A DNA stretch of 64,000 bases. Origin: Deltaproteobacteria bacterium. Its GTDB lineage: Bacteria > Myxococcota_A > UBA9160 > UBA4427. The DNA lies in NCBI GenBank assembly GCA_016713665.1, contig JADJOR010000001.1, positions 744,001 to 808,000 of the forward strand, read 5' to 3'. Under the pieces are notes generated by a model that ran no database searches, was not told the DNA's origin, and saw only the letters and a program-made list of their open reading frames with translations. Made by a program: the position numbers and the translations under genes. This document shows, one piece after another, positions 52,229 to 61,135 of this stretch; the first letter of the stretch is position 1, and every line of letters begins with the position of its first letter.

Positions 52229-54415
52229 ATGCCGTCCGCGTCGTCCGAGCCCGCCGAACCGCCGTGTGCCCCCGCGCCTCGTTCAGACGCAGCCTCCGTG
52301 CCGCCCGACCACGCGACCGCCCTCTGCCTTTCGATCCTCGAGCGCGGCGACCTCGCCTCGAAGCTGATCCCGCCCTTCGACGCCGAAGGGCGCCCTCTTC
52401 CCCTGGGCCCTCTGGGGCCACCCATCCGGATCGATCAACCCACGCGCGACCCGGGCCTGCGCATGCGCGGCGGCCGCGAAAAGCTCCCGCGCCCGGGTGA
52501 GCTCGCCGATGCCGAGAGCCGGCGCCTCTGCCTCGCCCGCTTCGCTCATCACGAGCTGATGGCCGTCGAATACTTCGCCTGGGCTTTCCTGCGCTGGCCC
52601 GAGCTGCCTCCGGCTCTGCGCCGCGGCTTCCTCTCCGCCCTCGCCGACGAGCAGCGCCACTGCCGGCTCTATCTCGACCGCCTCGCGGCCCTCGGCGGGC
52701 GTTTCGACGGCGACGACCACTCGGATTATTTCTGGCGCCACGCACCGGCGATCGCGGCCTCCCCCGCCGGCCCCGCCGCCTTCCTCGCCGCGATGGGCCT
52801 GACCCTCGAGCAGGCGAATCTCGACTTCACGTTGACCTACCGCGATGGCTTCGCCGCGGCCGGCGATGCCGAGAGCGCCGCGATCTGTCAGACGGTGCAC
52901 GACGACGAGATCGTCCACGTCGCGCTCGCGGCGAGCTGGATCGGACGGGTCGCTCGACCCGCTTGCGCTCCGGAGCATCGGCCGACGAGCGACCTCGACA
53001 GCTACCTCGCCGCCGTCCCCTTCCCCCTCGCCGCGTCGCGGGCCAAGGGCAAGCGCTTCGAGGTCGGGCCGCGCGTGCGGGCGGGTCTCTCGCCGGCGTT
53101 CATCGAGCACGTGCGCATCGCGCGCTCATCCCAGCAGCGCGGGATCGCCGGGACGAGAGCCGAGGCGCCCTGCCTCCTGCCGAATCTCGGCGCCGAGGAA
53201 GGCGAGGATTGGCGCGCCTATCCACGCCTGCCCCACGCCCGGGTCGCGGCCCGGCTCTTCGGCCTGCTCTTGCCCGCGGATACGCGCCTCGCGTATCCGG
53301 GTCCGGAGAGCACCTGGCATGAAGAGTCCCTGGCCGATCGATGGCCCGATGCGCTCGGCGGGCCCGCGACGACCGCAGTCGAGCCGTGGCTCGATCCGCG
53401 TCCCGCTGCGCTCGCCTGGCTGAACACGCCTCGCCTCGCCGACGCGCTCCGGGCCGGCGGTCCGGCGGGACGACGCCTTCGCCTCGCCGGCCCCTCACCC
53501 GAATGCCTGCACGTCCTCCAGGACAAACGCTTCACCTTCGAGGCCGCGCGCGCCCTCGGTCTCGATCCCCCCGAGCTCGATGCCCTGATCCTCGCCCTCG
53601 ACCCCGAGGCACTCGCCGACGCCGACGCTCTCGTCGCCCGGCTCGAGCAGACCCTCGCGCGCTGGCCCGCCTGGACCGGCCAGCGCTTTACCCTGAAGCC
53701 GCGCTTCGGCAGCAGCGGACGCGGCCGCGTCGGCGGCCGCGGATCCGTCGACTCGGCGAGCCTGCGGGGGCCCCTGCCGCGGCTCGCCCGTCAGGGCGGC
53801 GCGCTCTTCGAGCCCTGGCTCGAGCGGACGATCGACCTCTCCGTCGCGCTCCGCGTGCCCGCGGAAGGCGGCGCGCCCGAGGTCCTCGCCTCCTTCGAGA
53901 TGATCACGACGAAGAGCGGCGTATACCGCGGCCACGCCGGTCTGGTCGACGCCGACGGAGGTATCCGCTCCGGCGATCGCGACGACGAGCGCGCGCGCAC
54001 GTACGCCCGGACGCTCGTCGAGCGCGCGAGCGCGGCGGGCCTGACGGGGCCCTGTGGCGTCGACTCCTTCCGCTATCGCGCGGGTGACGGCGAGCAGGAG
54101 GCCTATCGCGGCGCCGTCGAGCTGAACGCCCGTCCGACGATGGGCCTCGTCGCCTGGGGCTTGATCCGCCGCGTGCTCGCGAGCCCTGCCGCCCTCGGGT
54201 TCCGGGACACAGGCTCGCCCCGTGCGTTCCTCTTCACCCAGCTCGATCCCGACGGCGAGGCCCAGCGGCGCGCGATCCTCGCCCGGGCCGGCCCCGGCGC
54301 CCTGGCGATCGAGCTCCTGCCCCGGCGTGCCCCGGACGAGCCGCGCCCGCTGCTCTTCTTTGGTCCGGATCGATCCGCCCTGCGCGAGGCGCATCGGGTC
54401 GTCCTCGGTTGCTAG
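52229..54415 (+). CDS. fusion of ferritin-like DUF455 domain and ATP-grasp domain
   Basis: 728 residues. After a low-complexity first ~30 residues, residues ~90-245 are a four-helix diiron-type domain of the DUF455 family with E109/E114 (HHELMAVEYFAW), E141-x2-H144 (ADEQRHCRLY) and E227-x2-H230 (HDDEIVHVAL). Residues ~430-690 look like an ATP-grasp domain: DKRFTFEAARALGLD, nucleotide Lys490 in TLKPRFGSSGRGR, LFEPWLERTIDLSVALRV, and VELNARPTMGLVAWG as the metal-binding end. Residues 245-425 are of unknown type. Ligation coupled to oxidation or hydroxylation is possible, but no substrate can be named. Shares its promoter region with the KstR-like regulator. ATG 52229 has a weak ribosome site; TATCGT lies just upstream. 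Confidence 0.82.
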   Translation: MPSASSEPAEPPCAPAPRSDAASVPPDHATALCLSILERGDLASKLIPPFDAEGRPLPLGPLGPPIRIDQPTRDPGLRMRGGREKLPRPGELADAESRRLCLARFAHHELMAVEYFAWAFLRWPELPPALRRGFLSALADEQRHCRLYLDRLAALGGRFDGDDHSDYFWRHAPAIAASPAGPAAFLAAMGLTLEQANLDFTLTYRDGFAAAGDAESAAICQTVHDDEIVHVALAASWIGRVARPACAPEHRPTSDLDSYLAAVPFPLAASRAKGKRFEVGPRVRAGLSPAFIEHVRIARSSQQRGIAGTRAEAPCLLPNLGAEEGEDWRAYPRLPHARVAARLFGLLLPADTRLAYPGPESTWHEESLADRWPDALGGPATTAVEPWLDPRPAALAWLNTPRLADALRAGGPAGRRLRLAGPSPECLHVLQDKRFTFEAARALGLDPPELDALILALDPEALADADALVARLEQTLARWPAWTGQRFTLKPRFGSSGRGRVGGRGSVDSASLRGPLPRLARQGGALFEPWLERTIDLSVALRVPAEGGAPEVLASFEMITTKSGVYRGHAGLVDADGGIRSGDRDDERARTYARTLVERASAAGLTGPCGVDSFRYRAGDGEQEAYRGAVELNARPTMGLVAWGLIRRVLASPAALGFRDTGSPRAFLFTQLDPDGEAQRRAILARAGPGALAIELLPRRAPDEPRPLLFFGPDRSALREAHRVVLGC

Positions 54416-54435
54416 CTTCCGCGCCCGGGAGGTGT

Positions 54436-55074
54436 GTGTTGACGCGGACCGCGGTGTTATTCGATCTCGGCGGCGTCGTGCTGGGCTCGCCGCTCCAGGC
54501 GATCCGCGACTACGGACGCGGCCTCGGCTACGCGCCCGACGCGATCCACCACGTCGTCGCGCGCAGCGCGCCCCACGGCGCCTGGTCCCGCCTCGAGCGC
54601 GGCGAGCTCCCACTCGAGCTCTTCCATGCGGCCTTCGAGGCCGACTGCCGCGCGGCCGGGCTCGAGATCGATGCGCGCGCGATGATGGCCGCCATGGCCG
54701 AGGCGAGCGCCCCGCGACCCGCCATGCTCGACGCCATCGCCCGCCTGCGCGGGGCGGGTTTTCGCGTCGGGGCGTTGACCAACAACTGGGCCCAGCCCGG
54801 CGCCGAGGATCGGCCCGACGGAACGAGCGCCCTGCGTGGGTATTTCGACAGCTTCGTCGAGTCCTGCGTCGTCGGCCTCCGCAAGCCGGATCCGGCCATC
54901 TATCGGCTCGCCTGCGAGCGTCTCGGGGTCGCTCCGGAGCAGGTGGTCTTCCTCGACGACATCGGGGGCAACCTGAAGCCGGCCCGCGCTCTCGGCATGG
55001 CGACCATCAAGGTCGTCGAGCCGACGGAGGCGCTGGCTTCGCTCTCGGCGATCGTGGGGATCGACCTCGCGTGA
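54436..55074 (+). CDS. HAD-superfamily phosphatase (epoxide-hydrolase N-domain type)
   Basis: 212 residues. Motif I VLFDLGGVVLGS (first Asp kept, second position Gly-type as in the sEH N-terminal phosphatase group), motif II LTNNWAQPG, motif III Lys in GLRKPDPAIYRLACERLGV, motif IV VVFLDDIGGNLKPAR. GTG 54436 chosen because GGGAGG lies 4 bases upstream; TTG 54439 is possible. Follows the DUF455-ATP-grasp gene by 20 bases, so likely co-transcribed. Confidence 0.88.
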   Translation: MLTRTAVLFDLGGVVLGSPLQAIRDYGRGLGYAPDAIHHVVARSAPHGAWSRLERGELPLELFHAAFEADCRAAGLEIDARAMMAAMAEASAPRPAMLDAIARLRGAGFRVGALTNNWAQPGAEDRPDGTSALRGYFDSFVESCVVGLRKPDPAIYRLACERLGVAPEQVVFLDDIGGNLKPARALGMATIKVVEPTEALASLSAIVGIDLA

Positions 55075-55169
55075 CCCCGGGCGGCTCAAGTCCGCGCGCG
55101 CAGGACCCGACCCAACGGGTGGACCGTCCACGAAAATTCCGCTCGCCGGCCGGGCCGCTCCCGCGGTAT

Positions 55170-55186
55170 CCCACCGGACCGGTGGG
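55170..55186. promoter_or_regulatory. perfect 17-base inverted repeat upstream of the TraF-like gene
   Basis: CCCACCGG-A-CCGGTGGG, 48 bases before the ATG at 55235. Possible operator; without an adjacent regulator or T-run, terminator and operator cannot be told apart, but the position before a start favours regulation. Confidence 0.35.
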
Positions 55187-55234
55187 CCGCCTCGCGCCCC
55201 ACGAGTCCGCGCGGCGCGCGCGATCGGAGATGCC

Positions 55235-56830
55235 ATGAAGCCCTCGGCCCGTCCCCTTCCCGACTCGCGTGATCGATCGACGCCCCGCCGCGCCCTCCTT
55301 TCCCTCGTTCTCCCGCTCCCGCTCGCGCTCGCGCTCGCGACGATTCCGGTCGCCCTCGATCGCGCGAGCGCCGAGGAGTGGTCCTTCGTCGGCGCGCGCT
55401 ACCAGGGGATGGGAGGCGCCGGCGTCGCGGTCGTCGACGACGAGACCGCGTCCTACTGGAATCCCGGCGCCCTCGCGTTCACCGAGTCCTATGGCGTCTC
55501 GCTGCCCGTCGGTGCCTACGTCGGAGCCCAGGGCGGGACGCTCGCCGACGTCGATCGCGTGTCGGACTATCTCGACGATCTCGGCGGCGGCGCCCTCGAC
55601 CAGCTGCTCGCGGACGTGGCCGCCGGCAACGCCCTCACGGGCGAACAGCTCGGCGCGGCCCTTCGGCTCGGCGCCCAGGAGCTCCCGGGCCTCGACGAGG
55701 ACGGCGAAGGCGTCGGCGCCGGAATCGATGCCTCGCTCCTGCTCCGCTACAAGCACTTCGCGGTGACCGGGATCGGCCAGAGCCACTTCGCAGCGGACCC
55801 GGTCTTCGACCGCGACAACCTCTCGTTGTCCGCGGAGACCGGTGCGAACGCCGTCGACGGGCTCGTCGACCCGCTCACGGCCGCCGACCAGTATGCACCG
55901 GGCACCGAACCGGCCGTGGTCGCCGATCTCGAGGCCCTCTTCGTCGGGGTCGGCTCCGCGGCCCCGAACCTGCAGGCCGAGGAGCTCGTCTACCAGGCCG
56001 AGCAGGCCGGGGTGAACGTCCGCGACGAAGCGGTCGCGCGAAACCTCGTCGAGATCGTGGACCAGACCCTCGCGACGAACGCCGCGACCTTCGCCGACAA
56101 TCGCTCCGGCACCTTCGTCCGCGGTCTCGCCGTCGAGCAGGTCGGATTCGGCTACGGCCATCCCCTGCTGCGCCGGCGCCTCGGGATCGGCGGCAACCTG
56201 AAGTACATGATGGGGACGACCTTCAACAAGTTCCTGCGCTACGACGACATCGACGGCCTCGGCGACTTCACGGACGCGCTGACCGACAGCGACAGCCGCA
56301 AGATCACGCACACCGCCTCCCTCGACCTCGGCGTGCTCTTCAAGCCCTGGGAGTGGCTGCGCTTCGGCGTGACGGCCCGGGACGTCACGAAGCCGAAATT
56401 CGACCTCGCGCGCGACGCGGCGAACCCCGGCGGCAAGCGCGATCTGACCCTCGATCCCCAGGTCCGGGCCGGGGTCGCGCTCTGGATCCTGCCGAGCTGG
56501 GTCGTCGCCTTCGACGCGGATCTCACGAAGAACGAGTCGGAGCTGATCGACGACTTCCAGTCGCAGATCCTCTCCCTCGGCACCGAGTGGAAGCTCCCGA
56601 TCGGGAAGCTCGGCCTCGCCTTCCGGGGCGGCGCCTACCTGAACACGGCCAGCGAGGATCTCGCGGACGTGACCCTGACCGCGGGCCTCGGACTGCGCAT
56701 CGCCGACTTCAATCTCGACCTCGCGGTCGGTGCGTCTCCGAATACGCAGAAGGTCTCCGCCACCGACGACCAGCGGATTCCGTCGCGCGCGAACGGCTCG
56801 CTCAGCATCGCCTTCCGACGCAACTTCTGA
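55235..56830 (+). CDS. TraF-like outer-membrane beta-barrel protein
   Basis: 531 residues. Signal peptide (LVLPLPLALALATIPVALDRASA), then a mature part that opens with VGARYQGMGGAGVAVVDDET and ASYWNPGALAFTESYGVSL, the usual start of OmpP1/TraF_2 (PF13729) barrels. Alternating strands end in NGSLSIAFRRNF with a terminal Phe, the BAM signal. No conjugation genes are near, so the name is only a family label. Possibly a channel for hydrophobic compounds, given the neighbours (inference). Confidence 0.85.
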   Translation: MKPSARPLPDSRDRSTPRRALLSLVLPLPLALALATIPVALDRASAEEWSFVGARYQGMGGAGVAVVDDETASYWNPGALAFTESYGVSLPVGAYVGAQGGTLADVDRVSDYLDDLGGGALDQLLADVAAGNALTGEQLGAALRLGAQELPGLDEDGEGVGAGIDASLLLRYKHFAVTGIGQSHFAADPVFDRDNLSLSAETGANAVDGLVDPLTAADQYAPGTEPAVVADLEALFVGVGSAAPNLQAEELVYQAEQAGVNVRDEAVARNLVEIVDQTLATNAATFADNRSGTFVRGLAVEQVGFGYGHPLLRRRLGIGGNLKYMMGTTFNKFLRYDDIDGLGDFTDALTDSDSRKITHTASLDLGVLFKPWEWLRFGVTARDVTKPKFDLARDAANPGGKRDLTLDPQVRAGVALWILPSWVVAFDADLTKNESELIDDFQSQILSLGTEWKLPIGKLGLAFRGGAYLNTASEDLADVTLTAGLGLRIADFNLDLAVGASPNTQKVSATDDQRIPSRANGSLSIAFRRNF

Positions 56831-56887
56831 AGCCGGGGGCCCGATTCCCGCGTCGGGCGCCCGACGCCTCGAGCCGGTGGGCCGACG

Positions 56888-57943
56888 TCAGTCGGGCCAC
56901 TCGATCCGCGCGTCGCCCTTCGGAACGCCCTGGCAGGTCAGGACGTAGCCCTCGTCGATCTGGCGCTGATCGATCCCGCCGTCGTTCATCCGCATCTCGA
57001 CCTGGCCGGCGACGACCCTGGCCATGCAGCAGCCGCAGTAGGCCTCTTCGCAGGCGAAGGGCGGCTCGAGCCCGACTCTCCTGGCAGCGGCGAGGATCGT
57101 CTCGCCCTCGCCCATCGCGATCACCGTCTCCTTGCCGTCGAGCTTGACGGTGACCTTCGTCCCGCCGGCGGTGTCGACCGCGGCGCCCGGCGCGGGCGCG
57201 TCGGAGGGCGAGCTGAAGCGCTCGATGAAGATCTGGTCGCGGGCGATGCCGAGGCTCTCGAGGCCCTGCTCGACGACGTCCATGAACGGACCCGGCCCGC
57301 AGATGTAGAAGTCGGCGTGCTTTCGATCCCCGACCTCGGCGACGACGCGTGCGACGTCGACGAAGCCGTGGACGACGTCGAGCCGATGAACGATCTCGAG
57401 GCGGTCGGGATGACTCGCGCACAGCGCCTCGAGCTCCTTCGCGAAGATGATCGAGGCCTCGTCGCGGTTCGCGTAGACGAGCTTGACCGGCCGCTTCCCC
57501 GTCGCCAGCGCCGTCTTCAGGATCGAGATCACCGGCGTGATCCCCGACCCGCCGCCGAAGAGCACGATCGGCGTCGTGCGGTCGCGCAGACAGAAGACGC
57601 CCGCCGGCTGCATGACCTCGAGGCTGTCGCCGGCCTTCACGTTGTCGTTCATCCAGTTCGAGACACGGCCCTCGACGACGCGCTTGACCGTCACCTTGGG
57701 TTGCGACTCGAGCCCGGGCGCGCTCGCCAGCGAATAGCATCGGACCAGGCGATGCCCGCCGACCTCGACGCGGAAGGTCAGGAACTGCCCCGCGCGGTAG
57801 GCGAAGCGCTCGCGCAGCGCGTCCGGGATCTCGAGCACGATCGACCGGGCGTCGGCCGTCTCCTCGATGACGCGGGTCACGCGCAGGCGGTGATACGGTC
57901 CGGTCGCGCCCGTGCCGGACGCCGCCGGGTCGATGGCAGTCAT
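56888..57943 (-). CDS. KshB-like ferredoxin reductase (FAD, 2Fe-2S)
   Basis: 351 residues. FAD motif RCYSLASAPG, NAD(P) motif FGGGSGITPVISILKTAL, NADH end FYICGPGPFMDVVEQGLESL, plant-type 2Fe-2S with C-x4-C-x2-C (CEEAYCGCC) and a last Cys in VLTCQG. Domain order FAD-NAD-2Fe2S equals KshB/HmpB/PaaE. Local matches to KshB (ITPIMSI-type loop, YANRD, CGPGPFM) suggest the reductase of a 3-ketosteroid 9-alpha-hydroxylase; the oxygenase KshA is not in the window. PaaE is an alternative. Convergent with the TraF-like gene. Confidence 0.85.
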   Translation of the reverse strand: MTAIDPAASGTGATGPYHRLRVTRVIEETADARSIVLEIPDALRERFAYRAGQFLTFRVEVGGHRLVRCYSLASAPGLESQPKVTVKRVVEGRVSNWMNDNVKAGDSLEVMQPAGVFCLRDRTTPIVLFGGGSGITPVISILKTALATGKRPVKLVYANRDEASIIFAKELEALCASHPDRLEIVHRLDVVHGFVDVARVVAEVGDRKHADFYICGPGPFMDVVEQGLESLGIARDQIFIERFSSPSDAPAPGAAVDTAGGTKVTVKLDGKETVIAMGEGETILAAARRVGLEPPFACEEAYCGCCMARVVAGQVEMRMNDGGIDQRQIDEGYVLTCQGVPKGDARIEWPD

Positions 57944-58060
57944 GCTTTCATCCTCGTTCGCTGGGGCCTCGCCCGCGCCGTCGGGCGCGAAGCGGGGCGG
58001 AATCTAACAGATCCCCGACCGCGGCCGAAGCGCGCACACCATAAGGGGCGACCGCGGGCC

Positions 58061-58993
58061 TCAATCGGCCTCGAGCCAGTCGCGAGGCCGCAGGAAATCG
58101 CGGTAGAGGGCGGCTTCCGGCGACCCGGGCTCCGGCTGCCAGTCGTATCGCCACGCCACCAGCGGTGGGAGCGACGCGAGCACCGACTCGGTCCGGGCGC
58201 CTGATTCGAGCCCGAAGCGGGTGCCCCGATCCTGGAGCAGGTTGAACTCGACGTAGCGACCCCGCCGGTAGAGCTGGAAGGCGCGCTCGCGCTCGCCCCA
58301 GCTCATGCCCCGCCGACGCTCGACGATCGGCACGTAGGCCGCGAGGAAGGCGTCGGCCGTGCTCCGCCAGAGCGCGAAGGCCGCCTCGAAGCCGCCCTCG
58401 TCGAAATCGTCGAAGAAGAGCCCGCCGATGCCGCGCGGCTCGCCGCGATGGGGCAGGAAGAAGTAGGCGTCGCACTGCGCCTTGAAGCGCGCGTAGGGGC
58501 GGCTCGGATGGACGTCGCAGGCGGCGCGCGCGGTGCGGTGCCATTCGCGCGCGTCCTCTTCGAAGCCGTAGTAGGGCGTACAGTCGAAGCCGCCGCCGAA
58601 CCACCAGGCGACCTCCCCCGAGCGCTCGTCCTCCGCCTGGAAGAAGCGGTAGTTCGCGTGGCAGGTCGGGACGTACGGACTCCGGGGGTGCACGATCAGC
58701 GAGACCGAGATCGCCGCATAACGCCGACCGGCGAGCTCGGGGCGGCGCTCGGTCGCGGCGGCGGGGAGCGCGCGGCCTTCGGTGTGGGTGAAGTTCACGG
58801 CCGCCTTCTCGAAGAGCGGCCCGTCCTCGAGCACCCGCGGCCGCGAGAGGCCGCCGCCGGGACGAGGCAGATCTTCGCCCCGGAAGCCCGGCCCGCCGTC
58901 GAGGCCTGCCAGGGTCGAGCAGATCCGCTCCTGCAGGCCGTCGAGAAACGCGCGCACGCGGGCAGCGTCCGGTCGATCCTGCGCGTTTCCCAT
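58061..58993 (-). CDS. hemF: oxygen-dependent coproporphyrinogen III oxidase
   Basis: Heme biosynthesis, aerobic oxidative decarboxylation. 310 residues (E. coli 299). Signature regions: VNFTHTEGRALPAAATERRP, VPTCHANYRFFQ, GFDCTPYYGFEEDAREWH, GLFFDDFDEGGFEAAFALW, RYVEFNLLQDRGTRFGLESG. ATG 58993 gives MGNAQDRPDAARVRAFLDGL. Implies an aerobic life style. Divergent from serC. Confidence 0.96.
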   Translation of the reverse strand: MGNAQDRPDAARVRAFLDGLQERICSTLAGLDGGPGFRGEDLPRPGGGLSRPRVLEDGPLFEKAAVNFTHTEGRALPAAATERRPELAGRRYAAISVSLIVHPRSPYVPTCHANYRFFQAEDERSGEVAWWFGGGFDCTPYYGFEEDAREWHRTARAACDVHPSRPYARFKAQCDAYFFLPHRGEPRGIGGLFFDDFDEGGFEAAFALWRSTADAFLAAYVPIVERRRGMSWGERERAFQLYRRGRYVEFNLLQDRGTRFGLESGARTESVLASLPPLVAWRYDWQPEPGSPEAALYRDFLRPRDWLEAD

Positions 58994-59130
58994 GCCTCGA
59001 GCCCCTTCCGCCCGGCTCCGCCGTGGCCGCTCGCAAGCTAGCCCGTCGCGGGCGTCGCGGAGAGTCGCCGAGAGGCATGGCTCCCCCCGGCACCGCCCGA
59101 TAGAATGCGCCGCCTCATTCGAGGAACCCC

Positions 59131-60282
59131 GTGCCGACCCGTCCCACGCTCCGCCCCGCCTGCCCGAACTTCTCCTCCGGCCCCTGCGCCAAGCGACCGG
59201 GCTGGGACGCCCGCACGCTCGCGGCCGCCCTGGTCGGACGCTCGCATCGGGCCGAGCCCGCACGCGCGCGCATCCAGGAGATCAGCGATCGCAGCCGCGC
59301 GATCCTCGGAATTCCGGCGGACTGGCGGATCGGGATCGTGCCCGCCTCGGATACCGGGGCCGTCGAGCTCGCGCTCTGGTCTCTGCTCGGCGCCCGCGGC
59401 GTCGACCTGCTCGCCTGGGAGAGCTTCGGCTCGGGCTGGGTGTCGGACGCGGTGAAGCAGCTGAAGCTGAAGGACACCCGGGTCCTCGAATCCGACTACG
59501 GCACCCTCCCCGACCTCGCCTCCGTCGACTTCGACCGCGACGTCGTCTTCACCTGGAACGGCACGACCTCGGGCGTCCGGGTTCCGAACGCGGACTGGAT
59601 CCCGGCGGATCGACGCGGGCTCGCGATCTGCGACGCGACCTCGGCGGTCTTCGCAATGGACGTGCGCTTCGAGAAGCTCGACGTCGTGACCTGGTCGTGG
59701 CAGAAGGTGCTCGGCGGCGAGGCGGCCCACGGCATGCTCGCGCTCTCGCCGCGGGCGGTGGAGCGGCTCGAGTCCTACACGCCGACCTGGCCGATGCCGA
59801 AGATCTTCCGCCTGACCTCCGGCGGCAAGCTCGATCAGAGCATCTTCGAGGGCTCGACCATCAACACGCCCTCGATGCTCTGCGTTGAGGACGCCCTCGA
59901 CGGGCTGCGCTGGGCGGAGTCGATCGGCGGACTGCCGGGACTGATCGCGCGCTCCGAGGCGAACCTCGCGACCGTCGCACGCTGGGTCGCGCGTTCGGAG
60001 TGGGCCGAGTTCCTCGCCGCGGATCCGGCGAGCCGCAGCTGCACGTCGATGTGTCTCAAGCTCGCGGGACCGTGGGTGCGCGGGAAGGATGCGAAGACGG
60101 TGGCGAATGCGGTGAAGGCGATCGTCAAGAAGCTCGATGGCGAAGGCGTCGCCTACGACATCGGCTCCTATCGCGATGCGCCTCCGGGACTGCGGCTCTG
60201 GGGCGGCGCCACCGTCGAGAGCGCCGACCTCGAGTCCGTGCTGCCCTGGCTCGACTGGGCCTGGTCCGAGGTGACGGCCTAG
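59131..60282 (+). CDS. serC: phosphoserine aminotransferase
   Basis: PLP enzyme of serine synthesis, 383 residues, of the alphaproteobacterial-type subgroup (starts PNFSSGPCAKRPGW). PLP Lys in WSWQKVLGGEAAHGM; substrate region FTWNGTTSGVRVP; SRSCTSMCLKLAGPWV near the end. GTG 59131 preceded by GAGGAACC. A TAGAAT box at 59101 may be the -10 element. It supplies the serine route that feeds cysK and the glycine cleavage genes elsewhere in the window. Confidence 0.93.
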   Translation: MPTRPTLRPACPNFSSGPCAKRPGWDARTLAAALVGRSHRAEPARARIQEISDRSRAILGIPADWRIGIVPASDTGAVELALWSLLGARGVDLLAWESFGSGWVSDAVKQLKLKDTRVLESDYGTLPDLASVDFDRDVVFTWNGTTSGVRVPNADWIPADRRGLAICDATSAVFAMDVRFEKLDVVTWSWQKVLGGEAAHGMLALSPRAVERLESYTPTWPMPKIFRLTSGGKLDQSIFEGSTINTPSMLCVEDALDGLRWAESIGGLPGLIARSEANLATVARWVARSEWAEFLAADPASRSCTSMCLKLAGPWVRGKDAKTVANAVKAIVKKLDGEGVAYDIGSYRDAPPGLRLWGGATVESADLESVLPWLDWAWSEVTA

Positions 60283-60310
60283 CCAGCCCGCCGACCGCGC
60301 CGCCGCGGAA

Positions 60311-61000
60311 TCAGGAAGCGACGACGGCCTTGATCGCCTCGAGGCGTTGGATCTGCTCCTCCTGCGTCCGGAGGCGATCCTTCTTGACCTCGAGCTCGGC
60401 ACGGACCGAGGCGTAGAGCTGCTCCTGGGTGTCCATGCGCTTTCGCATGCGGGCTTCGGTCTGGCGAGCGAGCGAGAGCTCCTCCCCGAGCTTCCGGGCC
60501 TGCTCCCGCGCGACCGCCAGCTCGCCGCGCACCGCGTCGACCTCGGCCCGCCCCTGCTCGGCCACGACCTCGACGGGCGCGATCGATTCGGCCAGGCGCT
60601 GCTCGAGGCGGTCGCGTTCGCTGCGCAGCGCCTCGGCGCGACGGGCCTGCTCGTCGCGCTCGGCCTCCGCGCGGCGAAGGCCCGCGAGCGCACGCTCGAC
60701 CTCGACCTCGACGTCGCGAATGCGCGCCGCCGTCCCGAGCGGGAGCTCCGGCGTCTTCTCGGCCCGACGCTTCGTCTTGTCCGCCTTGTTCCGCAGCTGA
60801 GCCAGCTCCTCGGCCTGCTTCCTGCGCGCCTGGCTCTCATGGTCGGCTCGGCGCGAGAGCTCCTTGCGCTCCGACTCGAGTGCCTCCACCCGAGCCGCGA
60901 GCTCGACATTCTTCTTCTCCGCCGCCCGCGTGCTCCAGACGAACCAGGCGGTCGTTGCGGCGAAGACGAGCGCGAGCAGGAGGGACAAAGCATTCGACAT
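60311..61000 (-). CDS. membrane-anchored coiled-coil protein, function unknown
   Basis: 229 residues. One N-terminal membrane helix (LSLLLALVFAATTAWFVWST), then a nearly continuous charged coiled coil to the end (LAARVEALESERKELSRRAD; RAEALRSERDRLEQRLAESI). No other domain recognised. Stands alone between serC and the glycosylase gene, both on the other strand. Confidence 0.78.
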   Translation of the reverse strand: MSNALSLLLALVFAATTAWFVWSTRAAEKKNVELAARVEALESERKELSRRADHESQARRKQAEELAQLRNKADKTKRRAEKTPELPLGTAARIRDVEVEVERALAGLRRAEAERDEQARRAEALRSERDRLEQRLAESIAPVEVVAEQGRAEVDAVRGELAVAREQARKLGEELSLARQTEARMRKRMDTQEQLYASVRAELEVKKDRLRTQEEQIQRLEAIKAVVAS

Positions 61001-61135
61001 CGATCATTCTCCGCGGCCGAGGGCCAGTCGAGCCATCCGGTCGGGTCCAGGAGTGAATCGGACCGGAGGACCCGAGGCCGGCGGCAGTCTAACCCGCTCC
61101 GCCTGCCCATCGCGCCCCATGCGAGGAGATCCCGT

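Noticed and set aside
55235..56830. Conjugation protein TraF
   Set aside because: Only the family label fits; there are no transfer genes and the protein looks like an outer-membrane barrel.
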